NCBI GenBank assembly: GCA_023247285.1
Contig: JAHFGU010000072.1
Location: forward strand, 1 to 7,523
DNA length: 7,523 bases
Source: Candidatus Omnitrophota bacterium
GTDB lineage: Bacteria; Omnitrophota; Koll11; Aquiviventales; Aquiviventaceae
Direction: 5' to 3'
The translations under genes were made by a program, and so were the position numbers. The notes under the pieces were generated by a model, which saw nothing but the letters and a program-made list of their open reading frames with translations, had not been told where the DNA came from and did not search any database. Of the stretch, positions 1 to 5,823 are shown piece after piece; within the stretch, counting starts at the first letter, position 1; each line of letters opens with the position of its first letter.

Positions 1-2045
1 CCCACAACACCCCGCCCGCCTACCTGCGCGCGGCGATCGACTCGGCCCTGGCGCAGACGTACCGGCCGCTGGAGATCCTCGTGGTAGACGACGGCTCGAC
101 AGAGCCGATGGAGTGGCTCGCCCAGACGTATGGCGGTCGGGTCACCGTGATTCGACAGTCCAACCAGGGCACCGGCAAGGCCCGCAACACCGGCCTTCAG
201 GCCGCCCGCGGGCCCTATGTGGCGTTCTTGGACGGCGACGACCTGTGGGATCCGCAGAAACTTGCGTGGCAAGTCCCGCTGCTGGAGCATGACCCGTCGA
301 CGGCGCTGGTGTACACGCGGATGCGCAGGGTGGACGGCGACGGTCGTCCGCTGCCCGGGCCGCCGCACCACCCCATGCCTGCGGGGCGCGTGTTCCGTCA
401 GGTGTTTGAGAGGAATGTCATCCCCGTCTCCTCTGTGCTGGCGCGGAAGGCCTGCGTAGACGCGGTGGGCGGATTTGACGAGCGGCGCGAGCTGATGCCG
501 GTGGCGGACTACCACCTCTGGATTCGCCTGGCGGAGCGCTACGCGGTGGCGTGCGTGGATGCGCCGTTGCTCACGTACCGCGTGCATGGCCGCGCGATGA
601 GTCGGCACGTCGATCGCGCCTACAACACCGAGCGGCTGGTCCTCGAAGACGCCATCCGACGCTACGGCGCGCGCTACCCGGAGCTGCGACGACGGCGGCG
701 GCCGCGGTTGGCCCGTTCGTTCTTCGAGCACGGCCTGGACCTTTTGGAGGAGGGGAGGGTGGCAGAGGCGCACCGGCGCTTTGTCGAGAGTTGGCGCCGC
801 GCGCCCTGGGCGCCTCGCACGTGGCTCTACGTGCTGACGACCGGGTTCGGCCGGCCCGGCGTCTCGGCCGCGCGAGCCGTGAAACACGGAAGCAACCCCC
901 TGTTCTCTCACCCATGGCGCCGCAAGGGCCGGTCGTTGAAAAAGGGAGCTGCTCCCATTTCGGTCATGCATGTGCTCAACACGCTGGACATGGGCGGGGC
1001 TGAGCTCGTGGCGCTGAGCCTGGCCCGCCAGCTCGACCGGGCGGACTTCGCCGTGCAGGTCTGCAGCCTGTCGGAGGAGGGAGCGCTCGCGCCGGAGTTC
1101 CGCGCGCTCGGCATGCCCGTGCATGCGCTGCGCCGGCGGCCGGGCGTGGATCTGCGGCTGCCGCTGGCGCTGGCGCGTCTCATCCGCGCGGAGCACATCG
1201 GCGTGGTCCATACGCACAATGCCGCCCCGTGGTTCTACGGCGGGCTGGCCGCGAAATTGGCCGGCGTGCGGCTCTGTCATACGGAGCACAGCAACCTCTT
1301 TCCGCACCAGCGGCGGATGCAGTACCTCGAGCGGTGGCTGGCCCGATGGACCGACGTCATCATCGCCGATTCGGAGAAGGTCAAGCGGCACCTCGTCGAG
1401 CAGCAGGGGATCCCGGCCGCGAAAATCCAGACCGTCCTGAACGGCATCGACGCGCACCGGTTCGGCACCGGCAGCGATCCGGCGGCCGCGCGGCAGGCGA
1501 TGGGACTCAACGGGGCGCGCCCAATCATCGGCACGGTGGGCCGGCTCGTCCCGGTGAAGGACCACCGCACGCTGCTCGCCGCCTTCCGGCGGGTGGCCGA
1601 GGCCTATCCGGACAGCCGCCTCGTGCTGGTCGGCGACGGCCCGATGCGCGAAGAGCTGGAGCGCGCAGCCTCCTCCCTGGGGCTTGACGGGCGCGTCGCA
1701 TTCCTTGGCGAGCGAGGCGATGTCGAGCGGCTGCTGCCTGCATTTGACCTCTTCGCGCTGTCGTCGATCAGCGAAGGGATGCCCTTGACCATCCTGGAAG
1801 CCATGGCGGCCGGGGTGCCGGTGGTGGCCACGCGGGTGGGTGGCGTGCCGGAGGCGGTGGCGGACCGCGAGACCGGCTGGCTCGTGCCTCCGCGCGACCC
1901 CGAGGGGATGGCCGAGGCGATGCTGGCGCTGCTGGCCGATCCAGCGCGGCGGGCGGCGCTGGCGCAGAAGGCGCAGCAGCGGGTGCGGACGCAGTTTGAT
2001 GTGCGGCAAATGGCGGATGCGTATGCGCGTGCTTATCATCACTAA
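1..2045 (+). CDS. GT2-GT4 bifunctional glycosyltransferase, 5'-truncated by window edge
   Basis: The frame is open from base 3 to the TAA at 2043-2045. The GTG at 81 is internal: upstream codons already give the GT2 hallmark [15 protein letters not shown], then VVDDGS, so the true start lies before the window. The GT2 (GT-A) domain runs to about base 700. Its two Asp of the VVDDG motif are at 87-92, the metal-binding DGDD at 231-242 in [10 protein letters not shown], and the acceptor-side [11 protein letters not shown]sp at 507-509. A TPR-like helical pair follows (about 720-815), then a basic linker. A GT4 (GT-B) domain starts near 957 with [12 protein letters not shown]. It has GRLVPVK near 1540 and the E-x7-E nucleotide-sugar motif with Glu at 1773-1775 and 1797-1799. 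The GT4 half resembles sugar transferases of exosortase-linked exopolysaccharide loci. The protein probably adds two successive sugars to a lipid-linked glycan in the cytoplasm; substrates cannot be read. The next gene starts inside its last 23 nt. Confidence 0.92.
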   Translation, partial: HNTPPAYLRAAIDSALAQTYRPLEILVVDDGSTEPMEWLAQTYGGRVTVIRQSNQGTGKARNTGLQAARGPYVAFLDGDDLWDPQKLAWQVPLLEHDPSTALVYTRMRRVDGDGRPLPGPPHHPMPAGRVFRQVFERNVIPVSSVLARKACVDAVGGFDERRELMPVADYHLWIRLAERYAVACVDAPLLTYRVHGRAMSRHVDRAYNTERLVLEDAIRRYGARYPELRRRRRPRLARSFFEHGLDLLEEGRVAEAHRRFVESWRRAPWAPRTWLYVLTTGFGRPGVSAARAVKHGSNPLFSHPWRRKGRSLKKGAAPISVMHVLNTLDMGGAELVALSLARQLDRADFAVQVCSLSEEGALAPEFRALGMPVHALRRRPGVDLRLPLALARLIRAEHIGVVHTHNAAPWFYGGLAAKLAGVRLCHTEHSNLFPHQRRMQYLERWLARWTDVIIADSEKVKRHLVEQQGIPAAKIQTVLNGIDAHRFGTGSDPAAARQAMGLNGARPIIGTVGRLVPVKDHRTLLAAFRRVAEAYPDSRLVLVGDGPMREELERAASSLGLDGRVAFLGERGDVERLLPAFDLFALSSISEGMPLTILEAMAAGVPVVATRVGGVPEAVADRETGWLVPPRDPEGMAEAMLALLADPARRAALAQKAQQRVRTQFDVRQMADAYARAYHH

Positions 2046-4083
2046 CCTGTTTCCCAATCGCGTGGAGCCTGGACGCGGGGTGTTCAACCAGCAGCAGTTC
2101 GCAGAGCTGGCCAAGCGGTGCGATCTTGCCGTCGTGGCACCGGTGCCCTGGTTCCCGCGGGCTGCGTGGCTGCGGCGTCTAGCGCCGCGCTGGGCCCGCT
2201 CTGTGCAGGTGCCGGATGCGGAAACGATCGCCGGCATCCCGGTGCACCACCCGCGGTACGTGGTCATCCCGAAGATCGCGCGGGCGCTGTACGGATGGCT
2301 CTTCTTCCTCGGTGTGCGGCGGACCGTGCAGCGGCTCCACCAACAGGCGCCGTGCGACGTCATCCTGGCGACGTGGGCCTATCCCGATGTGTTCGGGGCA
2401 GCACTGCTCGCGCGGCGCCTGCGGCGGCCGCTCATCGCGAAGGTGCACGGCAGCGATATCCACCTGGCCGCCCGCGGACCGGTCCGCAGGCGGATGATCG
2501 CCTGGGCGCTGCGGCAGGCTGACGCCGTGGTTGCGGTTTCCGAGCCGCTCCGGGATGCGATGGTGCGGTTCGGGGTCGAACCGGCGCGGATCGTCATCAT
2601 CCCCAACGGGGTGGACCGCGAGCGGTTCAGGTCGAGGAGTCGCCGCGACGCGCGCGCGGCGCTAGGGCTGGCCCCAGAAGGCCGCCGGATCGTCTTCGTG
2701 GGCAACCTCGCACCGGTGAAGGGGCCCGATGTGCTTCTGGCGGCGATGCGGCGGCTGCCCGGCGACGTGCGCCTCAGCTTCGTGGGCGACGGTCCGATGC
2801 AGGAATACCTCCAGGCCCTGGCCCAGTCGGACGGGCTCAACGGCCGCGTGGAGTTTGCCGGTCGCCGGCCGCATCCTGAGATCCCGCTGTGGCTGTGCGC
2901 CTCGGATGTCGTATGCCTGCCCAGCCGCAGCGAGGGGTGTCCCAACGCGCTCCTCGAGGCGCTGGCGTGCGGGCGCCCGGTGGTGGCGACGGCGGTGGGG
3001 GCAGTTCCGACGTTGCTGCGCAGCGGCGAGTGCGGCCTCGTCGTGCCTCCGGATCGGCCCGCCGCGCTAGCGGAAGCGCTCGCGCGCAGCCTGGAGGAGA
3101 CGTGGAGCCCTGAGCAGATTCGGCGCGCTGTCTTGGCGAACGGATGGGAGGCGAGCGCCGGGCGCCTGGCGGAGCTCCTGACCGCGGCGCAAGACGGAGC
3201 GCCGCCCTGCTCTGTCGAAGACCGACTGACGGGACAGCGGGTGGCGCGGCGCAGGGCCCCTACGCCGCCCGCAGCCGACGGCGCCGGAAGCGTGCGCCGC
3301 GGCGAGGACGGCGGGGGGTGTGCCGCGACAGGACCCGCTGTCCAAGGGCCTTTTCGACAGGGCAGCGCCACGCCCGCTCCTGGCGCCGCGGGCATGAAGC
3401 GCGCGATCAAATCCGCCGTCCTCCGGATGGCGCCGAAGCGGCTGCTGCTCTCGCGCGGGGATCGGCGCCGCCGCACCGTGGCCCTCAGTTTCGACGACGG
3501 GCCGCATCCCGGGCACACCGAGCGGATTCTGGCTGTGCTGCGGGAGGAAGGGGTCAAGGCGACCTTCTTCCTCGTCGGCGCTGAAGTGGAGAAATACCCT
3601 GCGCTGGCCAAGGCCATCGTCAGCGACGGGCATGCGGTGGGCGGCCATTCGTGGTCGCATCGCCGGCTGACCGGATTAGGCCGGCAGGAGCTCGAGAGGG
3701 AGCTGGAGCAGACCGCAGCGCTGCTGCGGCAGACGACCGGCGTTGCCAGCCGGCTGGTTCGCCCGCCCTATGGCGCGATGAGCCTCCCGCTGCTCCGGCA
3801 CGCGGCCGCGCGCGGGTGGACCATCGTGCTCTGGTCCGTGGAGAGCGGGGATCATCTGCCGAGCGCCTCGCCCGCCGCGCTGCGGGAGGCGGCCCGGTCG
3901 GTCAAGCCGGGGGACATCGTCCTGCTGCACGAGGATTATCCCCACACGGTTGAGGCCCTGCGGGACATCATCCGGGATCTGAAGGCCCAAGAGTTTTCCT
4001 TCGCCACTATCGAGGAGTTCGTGGGACGGCGGCCGCGCGGATTGCAAGACTCAGGTGCGGTATCCAGACGGGCCGCCACGTGA
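2023..4083 (+). CDS. GT4 glycosyltransferase fused to NodB-type polysaccharide deacetylase
   Basis: The 686-residue frame starts best at ATG 2023 ([12 protein letters not shown] is the normal GT4 N-terminus); ATG 2017 is an alternative. No strong ribosome site is seen, and the overlap with the upstream gene suggests coupling. Residues 1 to about 390 are a GT-B/GT4 domain: HGSDIH at 142, VGNLAPVKG at 226, and E-x7-E with Glu304 and Glu312. Residues about 390-457 are a Pro/Gly/Arg/Ala-rich linker with no recognised domain. Residues 458-686 are a NodB deacetylase with all usual motifs: SFDDGP (Asp491 base, Asp492 metal), HSWSH (His542 and His546 metal), RPPYG at 580, LWSVESGD, and LLHED with His636. 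There is no signal peptide or membrane segment before the deacetylase, so it is probably cytoplasmic, like NodB or ArnD, acting on an acylated sugar of a lipid-linked intermediate (inference). It ends in TGA with a TAG one codon later. The fusion may be secondary (see the repeat at 3207-3365), and a separate deacetylase could start at ATG 3394. Confidence 0.88.
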   Translation: MRVLIITNLFPNRVEPGRGVFNQQQFAELAKRCDLAVVAPVPWFPRAAWLRRLAPRWARSVQVPDAETIAGIPVHHPRYVVIPKIARALYGWLFFLGVRRTVQRLHQQAPCDVILATWAYPDVFGAALLARRLRRPLIAKVHGSDIHLAARGPVRRRMIAWALRQADAVVAVSEPLRDAMVRFGVEPARIVIIPNGVDRERFRSRSRRDARAALGLAPEGRRIVFVGNLAPVKGPDVLLAAMRRLPGDVRLSFVGDGPMQEYLQALAQSDGLNGRVEFAGRRPHPEIPLWLCASDVVCLPSRSEGCPNALLEALACGRPVVATAVGAVPTLLRSGECGLVVPPDRPAALAEALARSLEETWSPEQIRRAVLANGWEASAGRLAELLTAAQDGAPPCSVEDRLTGQRVARRRAPTPPAADGAGSVRRGEDGGGCAATGPAVQGPFRQGSATPAPGAAGMKRAIKSAVLRMAPKRLLLSRGDRRRRTVALSFDDGPHPGHTERILAVLREEGVKATFFLVGAEVEKYPALAKAIVSDGHAVGGHSWSHRRLTGLGRQELERELEQTAALLRQTTGVASRLVRPPYGAMSLPLLRHAAARGWTIVLWSVESGDHLPSASPAALREAARSVKPGDIVLLHEDYPHTVEALRDIIRDLKAQEFSFATIEEFVGRRPRGLQDSGAVSRRAAT
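3207..3365. repeat. 159-bp imperfect inverted repeat (MITE- or REP-like) inside the fusion linker
   Basis: Three colinear pairs of complementary arms are visible. The outer pair is 3207-3219 with 3353-3365 (12 of 13 complementary). The middle pair is 3232-3242 (GGACAGCGGGT) with 3333-3343 (11 of 11). The inner pair is 3245-3250 with 3322-3327 (6 of 6). Both arms span 44 nt, around a 71-nt GC-rich centre. CTGTC/GACAG pentamers recur at 3212, 3233, 3327, 3338 and 3356. CGCC directly abuts both ends (3203-3206 and 3366-3369), as a 4-bp target duplication would, although such a match is not rare in GC-rich DNA. By hand count, 19 of 71 codons at 3181-3393 end in A or T, against 7 of 60 at 2881-3060, so this stretch looks less adapted as coding sequence. 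It encodes no transposase. It could be a non-autonomous element or simply a structured intergenic or linker sequence. Confidence 0.55.
3394..3397 (+). other. Candidate internal start of the deacetylase with ATGA stop/start overlap in another frame
   Basis: ATG 3394 begins [12 protein letters not shown], the natural start for a free-standing NodB-type deacetylase of 229 residues. No clear Shine-Dalgarno precedes it. The overlapping TGA at 3395-3397 lies in the frame the GT4 domain would use if 163 bp (the 159-bp repeat plus one CGCC) were absent. The GT4 tail would then be about 10 residues longer than its position at 3206 and end at a classic ATGA coupling site. Any MK start creates such a TGA, so the frame match alone has a one-in-three chance. 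Confidence 0.4.
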
Positions 4084-4085
4084 TG

Positions 4086-4319
4086 TTAGCGCAGGCGGTT
4101 CAGTTCTTCGACGGTGAGGCCGATGTCGTTGAGGAGGCTGCGGAGGAGGCCTTTTTTGAGGGCGGCGCCTTGATGAACGGGGATCGTTGCGCGGCGGTGA
4201 TCACTGGGTCGCTTGAAGGTCCGGTGGCTGCCTCAACGGTGCGCTTCTTCAAACCCGAGTCGCTTGAGGATGGCGATAATCTCGCGGGCGGTAAGGACCG
4301 GGAGCTTTTCACCGCCCAT
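4086..4319 (-). pseudogene. hicA: HicA-family mRNA interferase toxin, interrupted by in-frame TGA
   Basis: Read from ATG 4319 on the minus strand to TAA at 4086-4088, this frame gives a full-length HicA-like protein of 77 codons broken at codon 29 by TGA (4233-4235). Before the stop it reads KLPVLTAREIIAILKRLGF. After the stop it reads GSHRTFKRP, then ATIPVHQGAALKKGLLRSLL, then NDIGLTVEELNRLR. The HicA family is a small dsRBD-like RNase, and its catalytic His would be His32, just after the stop. The broken position is usually Arg, Lys or another polar residue before GSH, so CGA to TGA is the simplest origin. No ATG, GTG or TTG follows in frame, so translation restart is unlikely. The rest is free of frameshifts, which suggests recent inactivation or a base error. 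The start overlaps the end of hicB by 11 nt. The stop is 2 nt from the stop of the convergent deacetylase gene. Confidence 0.85.
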
Positions 4320-4572
4320 GCTTGGTCGGAATCGGCACCCGGACCGTTCCGACAAATTCCTCTCGTTCGACAGGGAGCGGTTCACCGTCATTCAAGAGGC
4401 TTTCAAGATGGCAGTGGATGGCTTCTTGGATGTTGCGCTTGGTTTCCTCTAGCGTCTCCCCTTGGCTGTAGCAGCCAGGCAACGTGGGGCAGAGCGCGTA
4501 GTAACCGCCCATTTCATCGGTTTCGATGACCACTGGGAAGTATTGGAGGTGTTGGACCCGTACCTTCTTCAT
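4309..4572 (-). CDS. hicB: HicB-family antitoxin
   Basis: This is an 87-residue protein of the HicB/UPF0150 antitoxin family. The family fold is visible: YFPVVIETDE, then GGYYALCPTLPGCYSQGET, then LEETKRNIQEAIHCHLESLL. The length is typical for short HicB proteins. After about residue 70 only the tail VGTVRVPIPTKHGR remains, so no ribbon-helix-helix or helix-turn-helix DNA-binding domain is evident. In intact systems HicB binds and blocks the HicA RNase, and HicB proteins often repress their own operon. Here the partner downstream is broken, so HicB may be an orphan antitoxin. ATG 4572 has a GAGGG ribosome site 7 nt upstream and a promoter at 4605-4633. GC is roughly 50-60% in the stretches counted, against 70-80% in flanking genes, which points to horizontal acquisition. 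Confidence 0.9.
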   Translation of the reverse strand: MKKVRVQHLQYFPVVIETDEMGGYYALCPTLPGCYSQGETLEETKRNIQEAIHCHLESLLNDGEPLPVEREEFVGTVRVPIPTKHGR

Positions 4573-4579
4573 GTTGGCG

Positions 4580-4584
4580 CCCTC
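4580..4584 (-). promoter_or_regulatory. Ribosome binding site of hicB
   Basis: GAGGG on the minus strand lies 7 nt before ATG 4572, a standard Shine-Dalgarno spacing. It supports this start for the antitoxin. Confidence 0.7.
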
Positions 4585-4591
4585 AAGCGTC

Positions 4592-4617
4592 CCATGCGGC
4601 CATTACTCTACCATGCG
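4592..4617. repeat. 7-bp direct repeat flanking the hicB -10 box, possible operator
   Basis: CCATGCG (plus strand) occurs at 4592-4598 and again at 4611-4617, starts 19 bp apart. One copy abuts the upstream side of the -10 box and the other covers the expected transcription start. A bound repressor there would block the promoter, which suits autoregulation of a toxin-antitoxin operon. The repeat is short and could be chance, and this HicB shows no obvious DNA-binding domain. Confidence 0.3.
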
Positions 4618-4633
4618 CGTCGAGCAGCGTCAA
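4605..4633 (-). promoter_or_regulatory. Sigma70-type promoter driving hicBA
   Basis: On the minus strand TTGACG (4628-4633, 5 of 6 to TTGACA) is followed by a 17-bp spacer and TAGAGT (4605-4610, 4 of 6 to TATAAT). Transcription would start near 4598, giving a leader of about 26 nt before the hicB ATG. It is the clearest promoter in the window. Its -35 box lies two bases from the ribosome site of the divergent glycosyltransferase gene. Confidence 0.6.
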
Positions 4634-4635
4634 AC

Positions 4636-4641
4636 AGGTGA
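4636..4641 (+). promoter_or_regulatory. Ribosome binding site of the 4651 glycosyltransferase
   Basis: AGGTGA lies 9 nt before ATG 4651 and supports that start. I see no convincing + strand promoter between 4573 and 4650, so expression probably depends on read-through from the upstream genes across the antisense hicBA cassette or on a promoter I cannot recognise. Confidence 0.55.
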
Positions 4642-4650
4642 GCCTATTCG

Positions 4651-5823
4651 ATGAACGGCCCTGCCCCCATCGTGTATTTCGGCAACGACTGGTTCGCGGA
4701 GAACCGCACCAGCAGCCACCACATCGCCGCGCGGCTCGCCGAGCGGCATCCGCTGCTCTACGTTGACTCGCCCGGCCTCCGGGCGCCCAAAGCCACGGCG
4801 CGCGACGCGCGCAAGCTCTGGACGAAGCTGCGCGGCGCGGCCAGCCTGCCGGCCCCGGTGCACCGGCAGATGTGGCGCATGACGCTGCCGCAGATTCCGT
4901 TCCGCGCGGTGCCCGGCGTGCGCGCGCTGAACCGGCGGATCGGCCGGTTCTTGGTCAGGCGGGCGCTGCGGCATCTGGGGTTCGGGCGGCCGCTGCTGTG
5001 GTTCGCGGTGCCGCATCCCGCCGCGCTGGCCGGCCAGTTGGACGAGCGGTTCCTCGTGTATTACTGCATCGATGATTACGCGTCGCTGCCCAACGTGGAC
5101 GCGGCAGAGGTCCGGCGCATGGACGAGGCGCTGGCGCGCGCGGCCGGCCAAGTGTTCGTCGCCTCGCGGCCGCTGCTGGACGCGAAGCAGCGGCTCAACC
5201 CGCACACCGCCTATAGCCCGCACGGCGTGGACGTGGAGCTGTTTGCGCAGGCCCTGGACCCGGCGCTGCCGGTTGCCGAGGGCGCGCGGGATCTCCGGCA
5301 TCCGGTCATCGGGTTCTTCGGGCTGCTGGAGGCGTGGACCGACCTGGAGCTGATCGCGTCTCTGGCGCGCGCGCGGCCGGCGTGGACGTTCCTGCTGATC
5401 GGGCGGGCTGCGGTCGATGTGAGCGCGCTGCGGTCGCTGCCCAACGTGGTCCTCCCCGGGCCACAGCCGCATGAGACGCTGCCGCGGTGGGCGAAGGCGT
5501 TTGATGTCGCCATCGTCCCGCTGCGCCAGAACGAGCAGGTGCGCCATTCCAATCCGCTGAAACTGCGCGAATACCTGGCCGCGGGCAAGCCGGTGGTATC
5601 GGTGTGGACGCCGGAGGTGGAGCGCTTTGCCGCGTGCGTCAGCATCGCGCGGACTCACGAAGAGTTTCTAGCGGGGATCGAAGAGGCTTTGCGCACGGAT
5701 AGTGAAGACCAGCAGGCCGCGCGCCGGCAGGCGGTGGCTGGCATGACGTGGGAGGCGCGGGTGGACGAGGCCCTGGGGATCGTGCACCGGCGCATGCAGG
5801 AGACGAATGGGCGCGTCCGCTAA
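4651..5823 (+). CDS. TuaH-like glycosyltransferase (GT-B fold, GT4-like)
   Basis: The 390-residue protein from ATG 4651 to TAA 5821-5823 is near the usual length of a single GT-B enzyme. The N-terminus IVYFGNDWFAENRTSSHHIA with RLAERHPLLYVD is like teichuronic-acid TuaH-type transferases. Further markers are VYYCIDDYASLP at 136-147, GFFGLLEAWTDLELI in the second Rossmann half, and NPLKLREYLAAGKPVVS with Glu307 as the second Glu of the GT4 donor site. The first Glu of a canonical E-x7-E is His299, a variation seen in this branch. No membrane segment or signal peptide is obvious, so it acts in the cytoplasm or at the inner face of the membrane. It probably transfers one sugar to the same glycan as its neighbours; donor and acceptor cannot be inferred. 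The next gene starts inside its last 17 nt, indicating an operon. Confidence 0.87.
   Translation: MNGPAPIVYFGNDWFAENRTSSHHIAARLAERHPLLYVDSPGLRAPKATARDARKLWTKLRGAASLPAPVHRQMWRMTLPQIPFRAVPGVRALNRRIGRFLVRRALRHLGFGRPLLWFAVPHPAALAGQLDERFLVYYCIDDYASLPNVDAAEVRRMDEALARAAGQVFVASRPLLDAKQRLNPHTAYSPHGVDVELFAQALDPALPVAEGARDLRHPVIGFFGLLEAWTDLELIASLARARPAWTFLLIGRAAVDVSALRSLPNVVLPGPQPHETLPRWAKAFDVAIVPLRQNEQVRHSNPLKLREYLAAGKPVVSVWTPEVERFAACVSIARTHEEFLAGIEEALRTDSEDQQAARRQAVAGMTWEARVDEALGIVHRRMQETNGRVR
5798..5802 (+). promoter_or_regulatory. Ribosome binding site of the Gfo-SDR gene
   Basis: AGGAG within the end of the preceding gene lies 4 nt before ATG 5807. Spacing is shorter than ideal, but it is the only site near a plausible start, and the reading frame places the Rossmann strand (RVGLVGAGY) right after it. 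Confidence 0.5.

Noticed and set aside
81..83. GTG as the start of the first gene
   Set aside because: It lies inside the conserved GT2 strand that ends in VVDDGS, and the frame upstream to base 3 already encodes conserved GT2 residues.
944..956. Perfect 13-base palindrome GGGAGC-T-GCTCCC just before the GT4 half of the first gene
   Set aside because: The one-base centre cannot form a hairpin loop, it lies inside a continuous coding frame, and the GGGAG is too far (17 nt) from ATG 966 to act as its ribosome site. A chance palindrome is likely.
3207..3365. Integron attC site or rho-independent terminator
   Set aside because: The characteristic attC core and inverse-core sites are not seen, and no T-tract follows the GC-rich arms, so neither class fits the inverted repeat.
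2379..3617. Long open frame of 412 codons on the minus strand
   Set aside because: It is antisense to the GT4-deacetylase gene. Its translation is low-complexity Ala/Arg/Ser/Pro with no recognisable family, as expected from a GC-rich third-position shadow. The same holds for the minus-strand frames at 4630-5658, 5639-6460 and 6503-7504.
4081..4089. TGA followed two codons later by TAG at the deacetylase end, suggesting UGA recoding together with the TGA in hicA
   Set aside because: HicB also terminates normally at TGA, and reading through it would run the antitoxin into the overlapping hicA in the wrong frame. A nonsense mutation is simpler.
4080..4529. Plus-strand open frame of 149 codons across the hicBA region
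   Set aside because: Its translation matches no family, while the opposite strand gives clear HicB and HicA sequences with a ribosome site and promoter.
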